Assembly: GCA_029204225.1 (NCBI GenBank)
Contig: CM055113.1
Location: 15,647,971 to 15,711,970, forward strand
Direction of reading: 5' to 3'
DNA length: 64,000 nucleotides
Origin: Diphasiastrum complanatum
Taxonomy: Eukaryota > Streptophyta > Lycopodiopsida > Lycopodiales > Lycopodiaceae
The position numbers and the translations under genes were made by a program. Below the pieces are notes generated by a model. The model was not told the DNA's origin. It saw only the letters and a program-made list of their open reading frames with translations, and ran no database searches. Positions 21,839 to 31,765 of this stretch are shown here, piece by piece (the stretch's first letter is position 1; every line of letters begins with the position of its first letter).

Positions 21839-24800
21839 CTATGAAGATTTGAGCATTGATCTTGATATAACTCCAAGATTAGATCTATGCTTGATGAAAG
21901 CACTTTTGCTCAAAGGCTTGGTGAGTAGATCGGCAATACAAGAGGACGAGTTGACATGCTCCAAATAGATTTCTCCTCCAATAAGCTTTTCTCTCACAAA
22001 ATGGTGTGCCACTTCTATGTGCTTGCTTCTTGCATAAAATATGGGATTATTGGCAAGAGCTTGGGCCGAGATGTTATCACACTTGATCATTGGTAGATCA
22101 TCCTCCTTGATGCACTTTAGTTCCATTAATAACCTCTTGATCCAAAGCACTTCTTTGGTAGTTGTAGTGAGTGCTTTGTACTCGGCCTCACATGAAGAGA
22201 GAGATATAGTATCTTGCTTTCTGGAAAGCCAAGATATTAGATTGCCTCCAAGAAAGATAGTGTATGCACTAATAGACTTTCGATCCATTTTGTCACTTGC
22301 AAAGTCCGAATCCGAGTAGCCAATAATGGATAGATCTTCACTTTTATAGAGTAGACCATAATCACAAGATGAAGATACATATCTTAAAATCCTCTTGGCC
22401 ATCTTCCAATGATGGATCTTAGGTTCTTGCATAAATTGACTCAATTTGTGCACACAAAAACTAAGATCGGGCCTAGTAATGATAAGCCAAATCAAGGAGC
22501 CTACAAGACTCCTAAAAAGTGTGATGTCCTCAAAGGATCTTTCATCACCTTTATTAGGATCTTTTACAATTTGCTCCATTGGAGTATCTATGCTCTTAGA
22601 ATTTTCCATATGGAATTTTTTCAGCATAGAGTGAGCATATCTAGATTGGCATATAAAGACATGATTTTCATAAAAATCAATTTCTAGGCCTAGGATGTAA
22701 TGTATCTCTCCTAGATCTTGCATTTTAAACTCACATCCAAGTGCTAGCTTAGTTTCATCAACTAGCTTGATACAACTTCCACAAAGAATAATGTCATCAA
22801 CATAAATTAGAAGAATGACAATATTGCTATCAGCAAACTTTAGATACATGGAAGGATCATAGTCACTAAGAGTAAATCCTAGTGAGATAAGGAAAGAGTT
22901 AAGTCTTGAATACCATGATCTTGGTGCTTGCTCGAGTCCATAAAGACTTTTGAAGAGCAAGCACACTTTGGACTCATCCTTGATGAATCCTTGAGGTTGT
23001 TCCATATAGATCTCCTCCTCAAGATAACCATTTAGAAAAGCATTGGATACATCTAATTGGAACACCTTCCACTTGAAAAAACAAGCAAGAGAAATAAGAA
23101 TTCTTATTGTCACCATCTTTGCAACGGGTGCAAAGGTCTCCTCATAATCAAGACCATGGATTTGAGCAAATCCTTTGGCACATAATCTTGCTTTATGCTT
23201 GTTGATGGTGCCATCATGATTGAACTTGATCCGCAATACCCACTTGCAACCAATCACATGCTTGTTGGAAGGAGGATCCACAAGCTCCCAAGTATTGTTG
23301 GTGATCAATGCATCATACTCTTGCTTCATGGCATCATACCACTCCTTGGTATTGAGTGCCTCTTGTACATTCTTTGGCTCTTCATGAGAGACATAAAAAG
23401 CATAATTAGTGGAATCAAGATCCACTTGTTTGCCTTTGTCAACATATGAGAGCCTCTTAGGCTCGGATCTATCTCTCATGGATCTTCTTGGTGAAAAAAT
23501 CCGAGGAGAGTCTTCTTCAAATCTCGACCCCATCACATCATGATTGTCTTCAAAATCAATAATTGATGATGCATCCATAGATTTCTTGATCTCGGCCTCT
23601 TCAAATGATGAGTGTTGATCTTCATGAAAGACAACATCTCTAATTTCAATAACTTGAGAAGTAGAGAGTATAAAGACTCTATAGGCCTTCTTGGTGGATG
23701 AGTATCCAACCATGATCCCTTTGCATGCACTAGGATCTTCCTTCTTCCTTGTTTCCAAGGGAATATGGACAAAGCATAAGCATCCAAAAACTCTAAGGTG
23801 ATCAACCTTAGGCTTCTTCAAAAATAAGATTTCATATGGTGACTTTCCTCCAAGAGCTATATGTGGGAGCCTATTGCAAAGATAATTTGCACAATTAATG
23901 GCTTCTCCCCAAAAATCTTTGGGCAAAGATGCCTCAATTCTCATAGATTTTGCACATTCACATAGAGATCTATTCTTTCTCTCGGCCACTCCATTTTGAG
24001 ATGGAGAGAGGGCACAAGAAAACTCTCTTTTAATGCCTTCAAGCTCACAAAAGTCTTGAAATTTATTGGAGATATATTCACCACCTCCATCACTTCTAAG
24101 AGCTTTAATCTTGAATGAGAATTGCTTCTTTACATAAGCTTTGAAAATAAGGAAATGATCAAACACCATAGATTTTGAAGCAAGAAGATATATCCAAGTG
24201 AATCTTGTGTAATCATCAATGAAAGTAACAAAACAAGTGGCTCCTCCCTTGCTTGTAGTTGATGAGAAATGCACATCCGAGTGGATTAACTCCAATGGAT
24301 GCTTGCTTTTGATAGATCTTGTAAATGGCTTTTTGTGAGAATTAGCAATAGCACAAGCCTCACAAGGCTTGATCTTCTTGGAGAATGACTTTGGCAAGCC
24401 AATAGCTTTGGATTCTTTGATCATAGAGAGCATGGATTTGTAGTTGGGATGTCCCAACCTCCTATGCCATAATTCCTCCATAGAGAGCTTGTTCACAAGA
24501 GCAACATTACAAGCATTCACATACTCATTTGGATCTAGTTTATAGATGCCACCAAATCTAGATCCTAATGCAAGTATCTCATCATTCTTCTTGATAGTGC
24601 AAGTATCAACATTGAATTTTACATCAAGGCCATTATCAAGCAATTGGCCAACACTAATAAGATTCTTGGTAAGCTTAGGTACATAAAGAACTCTAGAGAG
24701 AGAAAGAACTTTAGAGGATGCAAGCTTCAAGGGAATGTTCCCTATGCCTTCAATAGGACATTCAAAATCATTTGCAGTGTATATTGATTTCTTCACTCCA

Positions 24801-25003
24801 TCATAAGGTGCAATAGAAGAGAAAGAGTCCTTGGAGCTACACGTATGTGAAGAGGCTCCACTATCAATATACCATAGGTCGTCCTTCTTGAAAGGAGTAG
24901 AGGATGAATCCAAGATGTATGAAGACGAAGATGCTGAGAAGATAGACACATCCAGTAGGAAAAATGGCATAGTAAGGATACCACCTGATGATGATCCATT
25001 CAT
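21839..25003 (-). CDS. Ty1/Copia pol polyprotein, 5'-truncated, long open frame
   Basis: This 1054-residue ORF is uninterrupted. Domains in order: protease DSGASSH (about residue 48); integrase zinc finger HRRLGHPN...CEACAIA; integrase catalytic Asp in LIHSDVHF and LRSDGGGEY, Glu in GVAERKN; RT with KARLCAKGF, QLDVSNAFLNG, SLYGLEQAPRSWY and the catalytic YVDD; RNase H with SDSDFASDKMDRKS, SSCEAEY and IADLLTKPL. Enzyme domains look intact. Gag, the PBS and the 5' LTR are missing, and the first 30-50 codons may come from the junction sequence, so the native start is unknown. It could still supply pol in trans if transcribed. Confidence 0.92.
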   Translation of the reverse strand: MNGSSSGGILTMPFFLLDVSIFSASSSSYILDSSSTPFKKDDLWYIDSGASSHTCSSKDSFSSIAPYDGVKKSIYTANDFECPIEGIGNIPLKLASSKVLSLSRVLYVPKLTKNLISVGQLLDNGLDVKFNVDTCTIKKNDEILALGSRFGGIYKLDPNEYVNACNVALVNKLSMEELWHRRLGHPNYKSMLSMIKESKAIGLPKSFSKKIKPCEACAIANSHKKPFTRSIKSKHPLELIHSDVHFSSTTSKGGATCFVTFIDDYTRFTWIYLLASKSMVFDHFLIFKAYVKKQFSFKIKALRSDGGGEYISNKFQDFCELEGIKREFSCALSPSQNGVAERKNRSLCECAKSMRIEASLPKDFWGEAINCANYLCNRLPHIALGGKSPYEILFLKKPKVDHLRVFGCLCFVHIPLETRKKEDPSACKGIMVGYSSTKKAYRVFILSTSQVIEIRDVVFHEDQHSSFEEAEIKKSMDASSIIDFEDNHDVMGSRFEEDSPRIFSPRRSMRDRSEPKRLSYVDKGKQVDLDSTNYAFYVSHEEPKNVQEALNTKEWYDAMKQEYDALITNNTWELVDPPSNKHVIGCKWVLRIKFNHDGTINKHKARLCAKGFAQIHGLDYEETFAPVAKMVTIRILISLACFFKWKVFQLDVSNAFLNGYLEEEIYMEQPQGFIKDESKVCLLFKSLYGLEQAPRSWYSRLNSFLISLGFTLSDYDPSMYLKFADSNIVILLIYVDDIILCGSCIKLVDETKLALGCEFKMQDLGEIHYILGLEIDFYENHVFICQSRYAHSMLKKFHMENSKSIDTPMEQIVKDPNKGDERSFEDITLFRSLVGSLIWLIITRPDLSFCVHKLSQFMQEPKIHHWKMAKRILRYVSSSCDYGLLYKSEDLSIIGYSDSDFASDKMDRKSISAYTIFLGGNLISWLSRKQDTISLSSCEAEYKALTTTTKEVLWIKRLLMELKCIKEDDLPMIKCDNISAQALANNPIFYARSKHIEVAHHFVREKLIGGEIYLEHVNSSSCIADLLTKPLSKSAFIKHRSNLGVISRSMLKSS

Positions 25004-25285
25004 TGACCTTCCGAGTGATGAACATGAGGATACATCTCAAGATACTACTACTCAACCTCAAGAAACAGGTTGGAGAGGTAGGGACAAACCTTTTGGTGCA
25101 AGAAGGATTGAAATTGCAGGTGACAAACGCAAGGAGAAGGATGTACCGTGGGATACATTTTCACCAGGAAGCCAATCACCTGACAGAAAGCTCCCTAAGT
25201 GGTTTGAGAGATTGATGGAGAGCCGCGATATAGATGACTTTCCAGGATCATCTAACCAGGGAGAGCTACGAAGATCAACAAGAGA
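24990..25285 (+). pseudogene. Copia inter-domain (integrase-RT linker) fragment, plus strand
   Basis: The plus strand reads DDDPFIDLPSDEHEDTSQDT, WRGRDKPFGARR, LPKWFERLMESRDIDDF and GELRRSTRDDP. Acidic linkers ending in RRSTR-P are typical between integrase and RT of plant Copia elements. It has the same orientation as the remnant at 20608-21084 and lies on the other side of the nested minus-strand element. On its right it stops at the start of the AT-rich repeat. Confidence 0.65.
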
Positions 25286-27090
25286 TGATCCATCAATCAT
25301 AAATATTTAGAATTTTATGATTCGTCAACTATAATTAGCAAAATTCTAAATCACAATTAATCATTAAAAGATACTGGAGTGTATGTCCAACACACAACTC
25401 AGGAAATATAAGAATCATTCCAAAATCTTTTACCTCAAGAAAAATTACTGATTTCAAGATTATTCTTCCAACTTGATTTTTAGCAAGATATGAGTTATTT
25501 AAACTATGCGATCAATCAGGTAGTTAAGGACAAAAGACATACCAAAACTATTTTAGATTCATCTTCAACTACAAAAACTGTATACAATCCTATATGAACA
25601 AAATCTAGAGATTACAAAGTTTTGTTGAACTCCAATTGTTCAATGGTTGTTTTTTATATTCATTAAACTTTGTCATCCAATATGAGCTCATTGAGAACAA
25701 TCAATACTTAGAGTCTATTTCCCATTTGAGAAATACTATATGCCAATACTTTTCTATATTTTATACACATAACTTTTACTAATGAATCATAGTTATTTAC
25801 AAATCATGTGTCTTATAAGCAATATAGATTAAAACAAACAGTTCCTGGTGAATCTTCTTTACACTATTCACTTAATTACCTTCATTCAAGAGTAATCCAA
25901 CTATTCAGGTTAGTTGCTAATGATTTAGAATTTTCAAATGTCTAGGTGCAGGCGAACTAGTAATAACACCACATTTAGAACCTCTTCTAAACCATCACTA
26001 AGTTTATAAATTATTCTTTCACAAAGAAAGAACCATTAACCAACAAGTAACTATTCCAAGTTTAAGTATACAATATAAAGTCAATACCTAGGAAATACAT
26101 AGTAGATCCACAAGATTGAAACATACATAAACAAAATATTTCACTATGATTCAATATAAACATATGCTATAATCCGAAGGAGTTCTCCAAAAATCTACAT
26201 ATGTTAGTCACATAACTCACTAGGAATCTTGCAACTCGGCTACAAAAGAACTCTATTTCTCATGAGTACATAATACATCTGAGAAATCCCTGACGTGAAC
26301 AATTCCACATCCTCAAGTTTTTTTAACCATCAAACTGTCACTAACAAAATTTTCTTCAACTCAGTCAACCTACAATAGATCCTAGTACTCCTACTTAAGA
26401 TTAAGTCGACTTATACAAACATCTTTGGTCACAAGATTAAGATTAGAGTTTTATTTGAATCTGTTCCAATCCATAACATAATGGTATTTGGTAAACTCGA
26501 TCAGTGAAACTTAAATTTAATCTTTATCTCTACTATCAATAGACACGAATAACTTACAATTCAATTTCCAAAGCTCCTCTAGTTCAAGATTATTCTCAAC
26601 AATCCCTAGAGAGCTCCTCTATTTTCCTTGGATAGTCCAACTTTTGGACAATACTGGATTCCTCTAAGAAATTTATGCAACCTTATCACTTCATCTCTTT
26701 TTTTCTAAAAGAAATTCCATAATTTCAATTAAAAAGTTCCTCGAGAAACAATGTTTAAAATATTAAAAGGTCATAAGCATGTTAGTAATGAGCGTCTAAC
26801 ACTATTACAAAAAAGTCAATAATGAATGTCCGACACTATTACAAACCATAATTTTTTTCCAGATCATAAAATATTTTATCCTAAGTGACACAAATATTAC
26901 TTTTAATAATTGAGTATCAAATAGAGAAACCGTCTGGGCTCAAAAAGTCTAAATTCCATGAATTTAGTCATTCCTTCATTGAATCTGAATCAACTGAAAT
27001 TTCAATAGATTCCAAGTCGAATTCACATCCATATGGAAGTAGAATTTCTTATAATAGTAACTAATCCTTCAGAATTTAGTTCACCTTAGA
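25286..27090 (-). repeat. AT-rich LTR-like repeat, diverged third copy
   Basis: It matches 8020-9300 in order and orientation, with more divergence: atcataaatatttaga, atactggagtgtatg, aaatgtctaggtgcag, tcacataactcacta, ttctcatgagtacataa. The left edge joins a Copia linker fragment and the right edge joins a Copia gag, so it is inserted or recombined between them. No coding sequence is seen. Confidence 0.7.
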
Positions 27091-27091
27091 A

Positions 27092-27567
27092 AGGATTTAT
27101 ATGGAAAGCCTAGCGAGAAGAGACATCGTTGAGTCTTCTTCTGAAATAGGGGAACCTATGGCAACAAATTGATTCAACAAATGTTTGAACTCATTCAGAT
27201 GACCACTGACCGAGGTGCCTTCGCTCATTTTGAGTGTGAGGACCTTCTTTCTCAAGAAGAGACGAGTCAATACGTCTGAGGTCTCGTAGATACTTGTGAG
27301 GCTATCTGATGCTTCTTTGGAGGTGGTACTGTTTGATACATGAGCAATTTGAGTGTCCTTCAGATTCAAGGATACAATGGCAAGTGCTTTGCGATCCTTT
27401 GCTTCCCAAGTTGGGAGCAGTTCAGGTTCCGCCGGTGTGGCTATCGCACCATTTATGTATCCCCATAGCTCCTCGATTAAGAACATCCTCATCTTGAATT
27501 TTCACATGTGAAAATTATCTCCGTTGAACTTGTTGATCAAACGGGTCTCTGAGGTTGAACCTTTCAT
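27092..27567 (-). pseudogene. Copia gag N-terminal fragment with internal stop
   Basis: On the minus strand the frame opens at about 27567 with MKGSTSETRLINKFNGDNFH, then M and TGA where Copia gags have a Trp (FHTWKFKM type), then KFKMRMFLIEELWGYINGA. It continues through KDRKALAIVSLNLKDTQIAH, LKMSEGTSVSGHLNEFKHLL and GSPISEEDS. This is the retrotransposon gag (UBN2) domain. It is cut off after LLARLS where AT-rich repeat begins. A PBS and an LTR lie upstream in the right order. Confidence 0.88.
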
Positions 27568-27673
27568 TATGATTGAGTAACATAGATCAATTTCAAATAG
27601 AAAATAAACTAGCTCTGGGAAAACAAAAACGTATTAGGTTCTTCTGTATATTTCGTACTCTAGTAATCCAAAA

Positions 27674-27688
27674 CCTATTCTGATACCA
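27674..27688 (-). other. Primer-binding site of the minus-strand Copia element
   Basis: The minus strand reads TGGTATCAGAATAGG, one base inside the LTR boundary and about 105 bp upstream of the gag start. Confidence 0.78.
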
Positions 27689-27689
27689 C

Positions 27690-28142
27690 TGATGAGACAC
27701 GTGGCTGCGGAAGTGATGCTCAATGTTCCCACAAAAAAAGTCTATAATGAATTGTTATTAGGATCTTGGATTACTTGGAGAACGAAGAATATAGAGCTAC
27801 TCTAATAAGAGTATCAATTTAGGTGTCTTAGACAACCGTTCAGACAATTTGCGATATTGTTAGGTGTCCGAGACAACCATGCAATTTACCGATACTGATA
27901 TTTAGATATAAAAAAATGTAAAGACAGTTAGGCGTCAAGGACAACCATACATTTCCTTGTTTGTGATATTGTGGAAGACGAGTGATAGTGAATTGACATT
28001 CAACAAGAATGCAAGGAGATAAAACAATAGCGAATCTGTGTATTAATGTTTTAGTAACAACGATCAGATCACAATACAATAGCGTTGATAAGCGCGTGAT
28101 TCTACTTATAGAAAAAAAACAATAGCTATCGCTTTGAATATT

Positions 28143-28197
<55 letters not shown>

Positions 28198-28284
28198 ACC
28201 ACTAACTCTGAGGAGTCAACTACTAGAAGACTATACTTGGTCATTAGATCTCTGATGGAGTATTTCTCACATCATTCATCATCA
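27690..28284 (-). repeat. 5' LTR of the minus-strand Copia element (right end tentative)
   Basis: The left boundary is set by the PBS and a TG (TGATGAGACACG). The right boundary at about 28284 (CATTCATCATCA) is chosen because it gives matching TGATGA/TCATCA ends. No second LTR is available to confirm it. It contains a (CT)n tract and three GGTGTC(T)-like repeats around 27830-27950. Confidence 0.5.
28146..28196. repeat. (CT)n microsatellite, about 50 bp
   Basis: A pure CT tract within the tentative Copia LTR. Confidence 0.95.
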
Positions 28285-28885
28285 ATCAACTTGTATACAC
28301 ATGTATTTCTTCTCCAATCAGTCATTTACTTATATAGCAGCTGAATGATCTTGTATTATTCTAACTTTACAATTACAAGATCGTTAACGGCTGTTTAACT
28401 GACTAATTAGAGTAGTTGTTATTGGAGCGTGAAGCTGTCAATATGCATCATAAAACGAACTAGATAAAAGCTTTTTATCAAATTCCATGTCTTACAGTTG
28501 TTTGAATCACTTTCTTGTGATTCTATTTGTAATTAATTGTGTTTTTAAGTCTGAGAAGTTCGTGAATCATTTGTGACTGTTCCCTGCTCAAGGATTGTTG
28601 TCTTGTTAGGATAGTGTTCTTATGTTCTTTGAAGGTTATTGATCTATGAAACAAATCAATGAACTATAAATTATTGCTTTAAGCCATTGTGGAAGCTTCT
28701 CCATTGCTGATCACCCAGAGATCATAAGCCTGTTCCACTTCAAAGTTTCTTGTTCATTCAAGATTTCCTTGAGAAAGAGTAGTTTTTGATCTATAAGGCA
28801 TTTCCAATCCATTCCTCTGTAGATCATAATTGGAAAGCAACATATGTTGACCTCCAAATTGCTACCATTAAGTTAATTCGCAGAT
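28285..28885. other. Non-coding spacer
   Basis: AT-rich sequence with no recognisable gene, RNA or repeat. Confidence 0.55.
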
Positions 28886-29235
28886 TTGTGCATTGTTGTC
28901 TGTGGCTATCTTCTCTACCTGGATCTTGCTTTGTTGTCTAAACCTGCTCACTGCAGGTTGCGGCCTACTCGTTTCCTAACCTGCTGTCCATGGAGGCTTT
29001 ATCATAATCCTAAATCTATTTACGCCGTCACCTGCTGTCGCTACCTCTGCCTGCGACCTATTTCTCGGCCTTGCTGCCTGCGATCCGATCTACGCTCTTT
29101 GCCTTCTCCATGTGCGCTCAGCTTCTGCCTACGTAGAAGAACCTGATCGATGCCTTGTCTCCCGCTGGAAAGATCCCTGCCCTGAGACTTACCTGAGTGC
29201 CCTCACCAATATCCTACGGCCCTCCTGTTCATGCT
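28886..29235. repeat. GC/pyrimidine-rich repeat, left arm of a distant inverted pair
   Basis: The composition changes abruptly from AT-rich to CT/GC-rich. About 28890-29233 is the reverse complement of 63728-64000, apart from a stretch of roughly 60 bp missing from the right-hand copy. The overlapping plus-strand ORFs are Cys/Leu/Pro-rich in several frames at once, which points to composition rather than a gene. Confidence 0.78.
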
Positions 29236-29600
29236 CACTGGCCTGTTCTGTGGCCAGTCGGCCTGCCTGTCCATCGCTGGCTTGTTTATTGCCTTTATCT
29301 CTGCCTACGGTCACTCTACTCTCTACCAGCAGCCTCCTTTCTTACTATCTGCGGCCCTCCTCCACCTATACATCGCTGCCCTACTGTGGGAACTTCGTGC
29401 ATCGCTGGTTTGCTCCCTACTTGTGAATTTGCCTGTGGATCTGCCAGCGGCTCCCTTCATGCCTTGACCTCCTCCTTCCTTTCCATTCTTTGCCTGCGAT
29501 TTTGTTACCTCTTCTTAATGTGCCGAGCTCTACGTGTGGCTTCTCAATCAACCACCTTATTTAGGAAAATTGTAAACCATTTGTTGTAGGTTTGGTATTT
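29236..29600. other. Continuation of the pyrimidine-rich block
   Basis: The same composition continues to about 29530, with recurring ctgcctgc/ctgcggcc motifs. The other copy stops at the matching point (63728), so this part is not shared. ORFs here are judged compositional. Confidence 0.5.
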
Positions 29601-29660
29601 GTTTGGTAAGCTAACCGCCTGACATTTACAAAGCCTATTTTGCCGCATGTGGGGAAGTCA

Positions 29661-29836
29661 CTGATCCTATGTCTCTTTTTGAAATGCTCTAGTAACTATA
29701 ACCGTCTAATTGATAAGCAAGAACTGGACTTTGTAAATACTTGTTTCGGCCATTAAAAATTTCTAACGAACAAGGTATAAGCCTATTGATTGAGGGAAAT
29801 CCTAATAGCCCATTTAGCTTTGTAAAGGTCATGGCT
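29661..29836. repeat. 176-bp dispersed repeat, first copy
   Basis: It matches 30658-30833 with about a dozen differences. Landmarks are gaaatgctctagtaactata, taagcaagaactggac and gagggaaatcctaatagccc. Neither copy has TG/CA ends or an obvious TSD, so the class is unknown. Confidence 0.85.
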
Positions 29837-30473
29837 TTCCATAGTGGAACGATTCTTGTCCATTTCAGAGTTCCGTAGGCTATCTGATAATTGTCGGTAG
29901 ACGGTTAGAATTCTGCCTTGCCGATTGCCACTGGAAGTGCCAGTGGTCATGAAGGCCTTATTTTCGACTCCATGCCCAATGGAGCTTGAGCTGTAATTGT
30001 GGTATAGACCGATTTCCGTTAGCATTTCCTTAGATTGGCAGTCTATTTGGAGGTCGTTTTATAATCCTTTAGTTGCACTTTTGGAATTGTCAGAAATGCC
30101 CTAAAAGCTCAAGTGAATATTTGTTGCCTTTTCGCAAAGTACTTAGTACTCAAAATGACCCGAAAGTGAAGTAGAAATTCTGTCGGGTTTTTCGCTTGTC
30201 GGGTTGCGAGGGAGAAATGCAAATTGTTGCGATGAACAATTCATTTCTGTAGACTACTTTGAGAGAGCGATTTACATGGAAATGAGGGAGGGCATTTAGG
30301 ATGAGTATGAGTAAGATTAAGTTCCAACAACAACTTCATTTTATCATATATTAGATGTTTGATCAAGATCTTATTGAGTTTGCATCTTCTTAGTGAAGTA
30401 GATGTTAGATTTCTACATTGTCAAAGTAATCTATGAGTTTTTTTTCGAAAGGTAATTTTGACTATTGCAAAGC
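29837..30473. other. Non-coding spacer
   Basis: I see no gene or repeat structure in this stretch. Confidence 0.5.
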
Positions 30474-30645
30474 TAGATATTTCTTTTATATGATGCTTAT
30501 CTTTGATTTTAATGTTTGCTAAGAAGTTTAATTCTTTTAACATTTGTCTTTGACAAATGCAAGTTTTCATATTGAATTCTTTTATATGATGCTTATCTTT
30601 GCTTTTAATAATTTTGCTAAGAAGTCTAATTCTTCTAACATGGTG
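30474..30645. repeat. Two-unit tandem repeat, about 98-bp spacing
   Basis: Both units contain ttcttttatatgatgctta, tctttg-ttttaat and gctaagaagt-taattctt-taaca. Confidence 0.8.
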
Positions 30646-30657
30646 TACTAATTTGTT

Positions 30658-30833
30658 CTAATCCTATATCTCTTCTTGAAATGCTCTAGTAACTATAACC
30701 GTCTAATTAATAAGCAAGAACTGGACTTTGTAAATACTTGTTTCGGCTGTTAAAAATTTTTAACGAACAAGGTATAAGCCTATTGACTGAGGGAAATCCT
30801 AATAGCCCATTTAGCTTTCTGAAGGTCATGGCT
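30658..30833. repeat. 176-bp dispersed repeat, second copy
   Basis: Direct repeat of 29661-29836, about 1 kb downstream. After it, the sequence turns to a GC-rich stretch with agccggtagcgggcctgctc, partly echoed in inverted order at 31325-31365. Confidence 0.85.
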
Positions 30834-31765
30834 AAATGTTACAGCCGGTAGCGGGCCTGCTCACGCCCACTACCTAGTCCATTTAGGGCCCCCCAGGACC
30901 CTGAAATGTAGTACATAATTGGTGTGAGGAGTTATAGCGTACATGCATCAAATGTTCACAGCCGTATTTTGGTGCCAAGTACGTTCTTACATTAAACTAC
31001 CTACCTAGTATGTACTTTTGCTAAGTTTACGTTTCCTTCAACGGAAAAGGCCACAGGCCATTGAATGTCATATTTCTGCTATAAGAAAGGTTCAACAACG
31101 AAAACCTAGCAGCATACAGGTTGTAAGTTGTAACGAGTCAACATTTTCTTACTGCGACTCACTGCTCTCAACAGCTCAGCGTGTTCTTGAGACAACAAAC
31201 CGTCACATGATGAAGTGCCAAGTAGCAGGTGTGAGCGGGCCCGCTATCGGGTGTAATGGGTGGTCACTACCTACCGAGCTGCAGAGCATCTTAGTATCTA
31301 CCATCATATACCACCCACTACACCCTAGGGCGTGCTCATGCCGGCTACCTACTCACATGTTCTCATTAAGGCCAAGCCATTTTCCTAGATTTCTGACTAC
31401 ACTAATTGTGTAATGAGCATATTAACTTTTTAAATGGAGAATATTCATCTGGAAGATAGGATCATCTTTACCTCTTTTGCTCTGCACATTTGCTTCACAT
31501 TCTTGCTTCTTTTGCTCTTCACATTCTGCTTTTTAACGAGTCTGAAAGATTGGGCAAAGCAACTCACATCTTGTAGTAAGTGTGCTTGAGTGTCAGTATT
31601 GGCACTCAATGTGTGAAATCACCCTGAGACTTGAGAAAATTGCTCAGCACCTCAAATTACCTCAGCTAGGTGTTTAGGTAGTGTGGTTGGCAGATTTGAT
31701 CCACAGTTTATTCTTATGGTTGCATTCATATCCTAAATTGTAGTTTAGATATTGGGTTTGGACAA
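30834..31765. other. Upstream region of the pectin-lyase-fold gene
   Basis: No other gene is supported. A short ORF at 31018-31413 has no recognisable domain. No clear TATA box lies at a convincing distance from 31766. Confidence 0.45.

Noticed and set aside
28886-29589. Cys/Pro-rich protein genes
   Set aside because: Several overlapping frames are open at once because of composition. None has a domain, and the repeat copy at 63728-64000 breaks the frames.
30834-31370. Terminal inverted repeat pair (agccggtagcgggcctgctc and its partial inverse)
   Set aside because: The match is short and gapped and there is no TSD or consistent ends.
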